Source: Ecdyonurus torrentis
Taxonomy: Eukaryota > Arthropoda > Insecta > Ephemeroptera > Heptageniidae
Length of the DNA stretch: 64,000 nucleotides
Assembly: GCA_949318235.1 (NCBI GenBank)
Contig: OX439127.1
Coordinates: 33,170,373-33,234,372, forward strand
Reading direction: 5' to 3'
Shown one piece after another: positions 62,086-64,000 of the stretch. The notes beneath the pieces were generated by a model that ran no database searches, had not been told where the DNA came from, and saw only the letters and a program-made list of their open reading frames with translations. The translations under genes were made by a program, and so were the position numbers. Every line of letters starts with the position of its first letter. Position 1 is the first letter of the stretch.

Positions 62086-64000
62086 ATATAGGGCGCAATA
62101 TGATAGGCAACGTGATTTTTGCCTGTTATTATCAAACAGAATTAATTGTGATAAAGATATTTTTAAAATGACACTGCTTGTTTTCAAGTATAACCTCTTA
62201 TGCATTTATGTTCTAGTTTGCTATTAATCACTATAATTATACATACCTCGCACCTTTTTACCTATTTATCAGTACGCTATGTCATTATTATTATATTTAT
62301 ATATCGTTTGTTTGCTTTTGTAAATTGTTTGTCAATATACTTTTTTTATTATTACATTCAGTGTACTTGGCCTCGTCTGTTGCTGAATAAATAAAAAAAT
62401 AATTTCAAAATGACTTTGAAAAGTGCTGTGTATACAATAAATGTCACGTATCAATTCCTTGTATACTTCCTTTTCATCGTACGTAAAGCAAATACTAGTA
62501 ATAATAATAAAAACACTAGTTTGTCTAGTTATATCGTTCAGAAAATAAATGAATTATGAATTGTTATTTTTTTATTAACGTTACAGGCAGTTTAGTATTA
62601 CAGAATAAGGCAAACATTTACTCTAAAACTTACATGTCTAATATAAAGTGTAAATCTTGATATTACAAAAAAAAAAAAGTTAGATAATATTATTATACAT
62701 TTATTGATATATATTATATGCAAAATAACATTCAACTTTTTTTCTTCAAATTCTACACATGAGTGCAAACCAATTATGAGTTCAATTTCAGTGATTGTTT
62801 CATTTAATTATTAATATTTTAATTCAATAATTCATTAATATTTTCATTTGTACTGAAGTAAAAGTATTTTATATTTCTCATTACATTTTTTAAGGGATTC
62901 TGGAAGTGAATCATAAAGTTTGAAATATTTGCTAGTATATAAACATGAACTTTTCTCTAATATTAGATTTGTATCTTTACTACAATTTTTTCTTTATACC
63001 TATGTTTATATTACATAATTATATATTTCTCATATGAAGCAATAATCACCTTTGTCAGTTTACACCAATTTTGTCCAATTACACCTTGGACAGTGGTAAT
63101 TAAATTAATTAAAAAGTTAAAAAGTAAGTTGAGTTAATGAAAAATAAAATAGATTTTATCTCTAGAGCGAAATGATCAGTTTTTTTTCCTGTTTTTAAAT
63201 TTCCAGTAACGCTAAAAAAATACAACAGCAGAGCAATAAAATGAGAAACAACTTTTTTTTTTTTTTTTTTTTTTCAATTGAAAATTCATGAATCATTTAG
63301 AAACAAATATAAATGAAAATGTTAGTTTCTGCTGTTGATATTTTTATAAATTAACATTTTTTATTTACTTTAAATCTAAATTCTAATTACAATGATGTTA
63401 TTTTCCATTTTCTTTATTTTTTATTTTTATTTATTTATTTATTTTTGCATTTATTATTTTATTTTATTTTTTTGCATTTTTTCCTACATTAATCTAAACC
63501 ATACCAGATTTATTATCTGTTACTATTCTTTACTTTATTTTATATATTTCTTTAACTATTTCTACGCTTCTATCTCTGCTTTAGAAATTGTAAAATAAAG
63601 TCACTTGACTTATATCGTTAAAAGGTTGCACTTTATTCTTGTTATTGTCACCATCTTATGTTTTTTAGGACTGCATTAACACTAACAGGAAAGAACACTA
63701 ATTTTACAATATATTTTTTTCCTCATTGCTAAAGTTTTTAATTAAAAAAAATATATTATAATAAAATATATTATATTTGAATTGATTTGTTTTTTCTTGC
63801 TTTTTTCCCCCTTGAAGCAATGGAGTTAACAAACAAAATTATTTGATCTCAGACTCAGATGGTAATGAATGGTGGGAAGTCCAACTTTTTCCTTTACTTT
63901 TATAACTAAACAAAATTCATTGCACCCACCGCCTGCTTTAGTAGTCTTTGCAGGATAATCACCCCTTCCTTCATGATACCGGGGAGAAAAAAAAAAGAAA

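Overview
The window is AT-rich, intron-tolerant eukaryotic DNA, crowded with long simple repeats: (TA)n, (GA)n/(TC)n, (GAAA)n and many A/T homopolymers. The style fits an invertebrate, most likely an arthropod and possibly a decapod crustacean. That is an inference from repeat content and from the kind of mobile element present, because no host gene is recognisable. I found no tRNA, rRNA or CRISPR array. The element genes show poly(A) signals, spliceosomal introns and eukaryotic start contexts.

The main feature is a complete, apparently intact Polinton/Maverick of the adintovirus type at 12494-29591 (17,098 bp). It is bounded by terminal inverted repeats whose outer 152 bp are identical, and flanked by a perfect 6-bp target duplication, AACATG. 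From left to right it carries: the left TIR; about 1 kb without genes; a three-copy ~350-bp tandem repeat; a protein-primed-type family B DNA polymerase with N-terminal zinc fingers (+). A leftward block follows: chromodomain integrase, a fibre-like ORF, a DUF8207-like protein and an A32/FtsK-like packaging ATPase. A rightward virion block follows: PLA2/pX-like core protein, adenain-like protease, penton-like protein, a 43-aa ORF, major capsid protein and a BIR (IAP-like) protein. A leftward spliced small gene with a 3-codon first exon and the right TIR complete it. Polymerase plus integrase can copy and insert the DNA. ATPase, protease, the two capsid proteins and the PLA2 protein form a virion module. 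The BIR protein looks like a host-interaction factor.

The TIRs hold ~103-bp repeat units, about two on the left and four on the right. Each unit combines an imperfect palindrome around ACGTACG with a YCAAGGYCR-type nuclear-receptor half-site.

The flanks (1-12487 and 29598-64000) have no convincing genes. They contain non-autonomous transposon relics: a 3.48-kb fold-back element with TA duplications at 34223-37701, a 309-bp TTAA-flanked MITE at 45855-46163, a 192-bp inverted-repeat element at 32258-32449, weaker inverted repeats near 53.6 kb and 56.5-57.0 kb, and a ~280-bp direct repeat downstream of (TA)n tracts at 5.9 and 7.6 kb.
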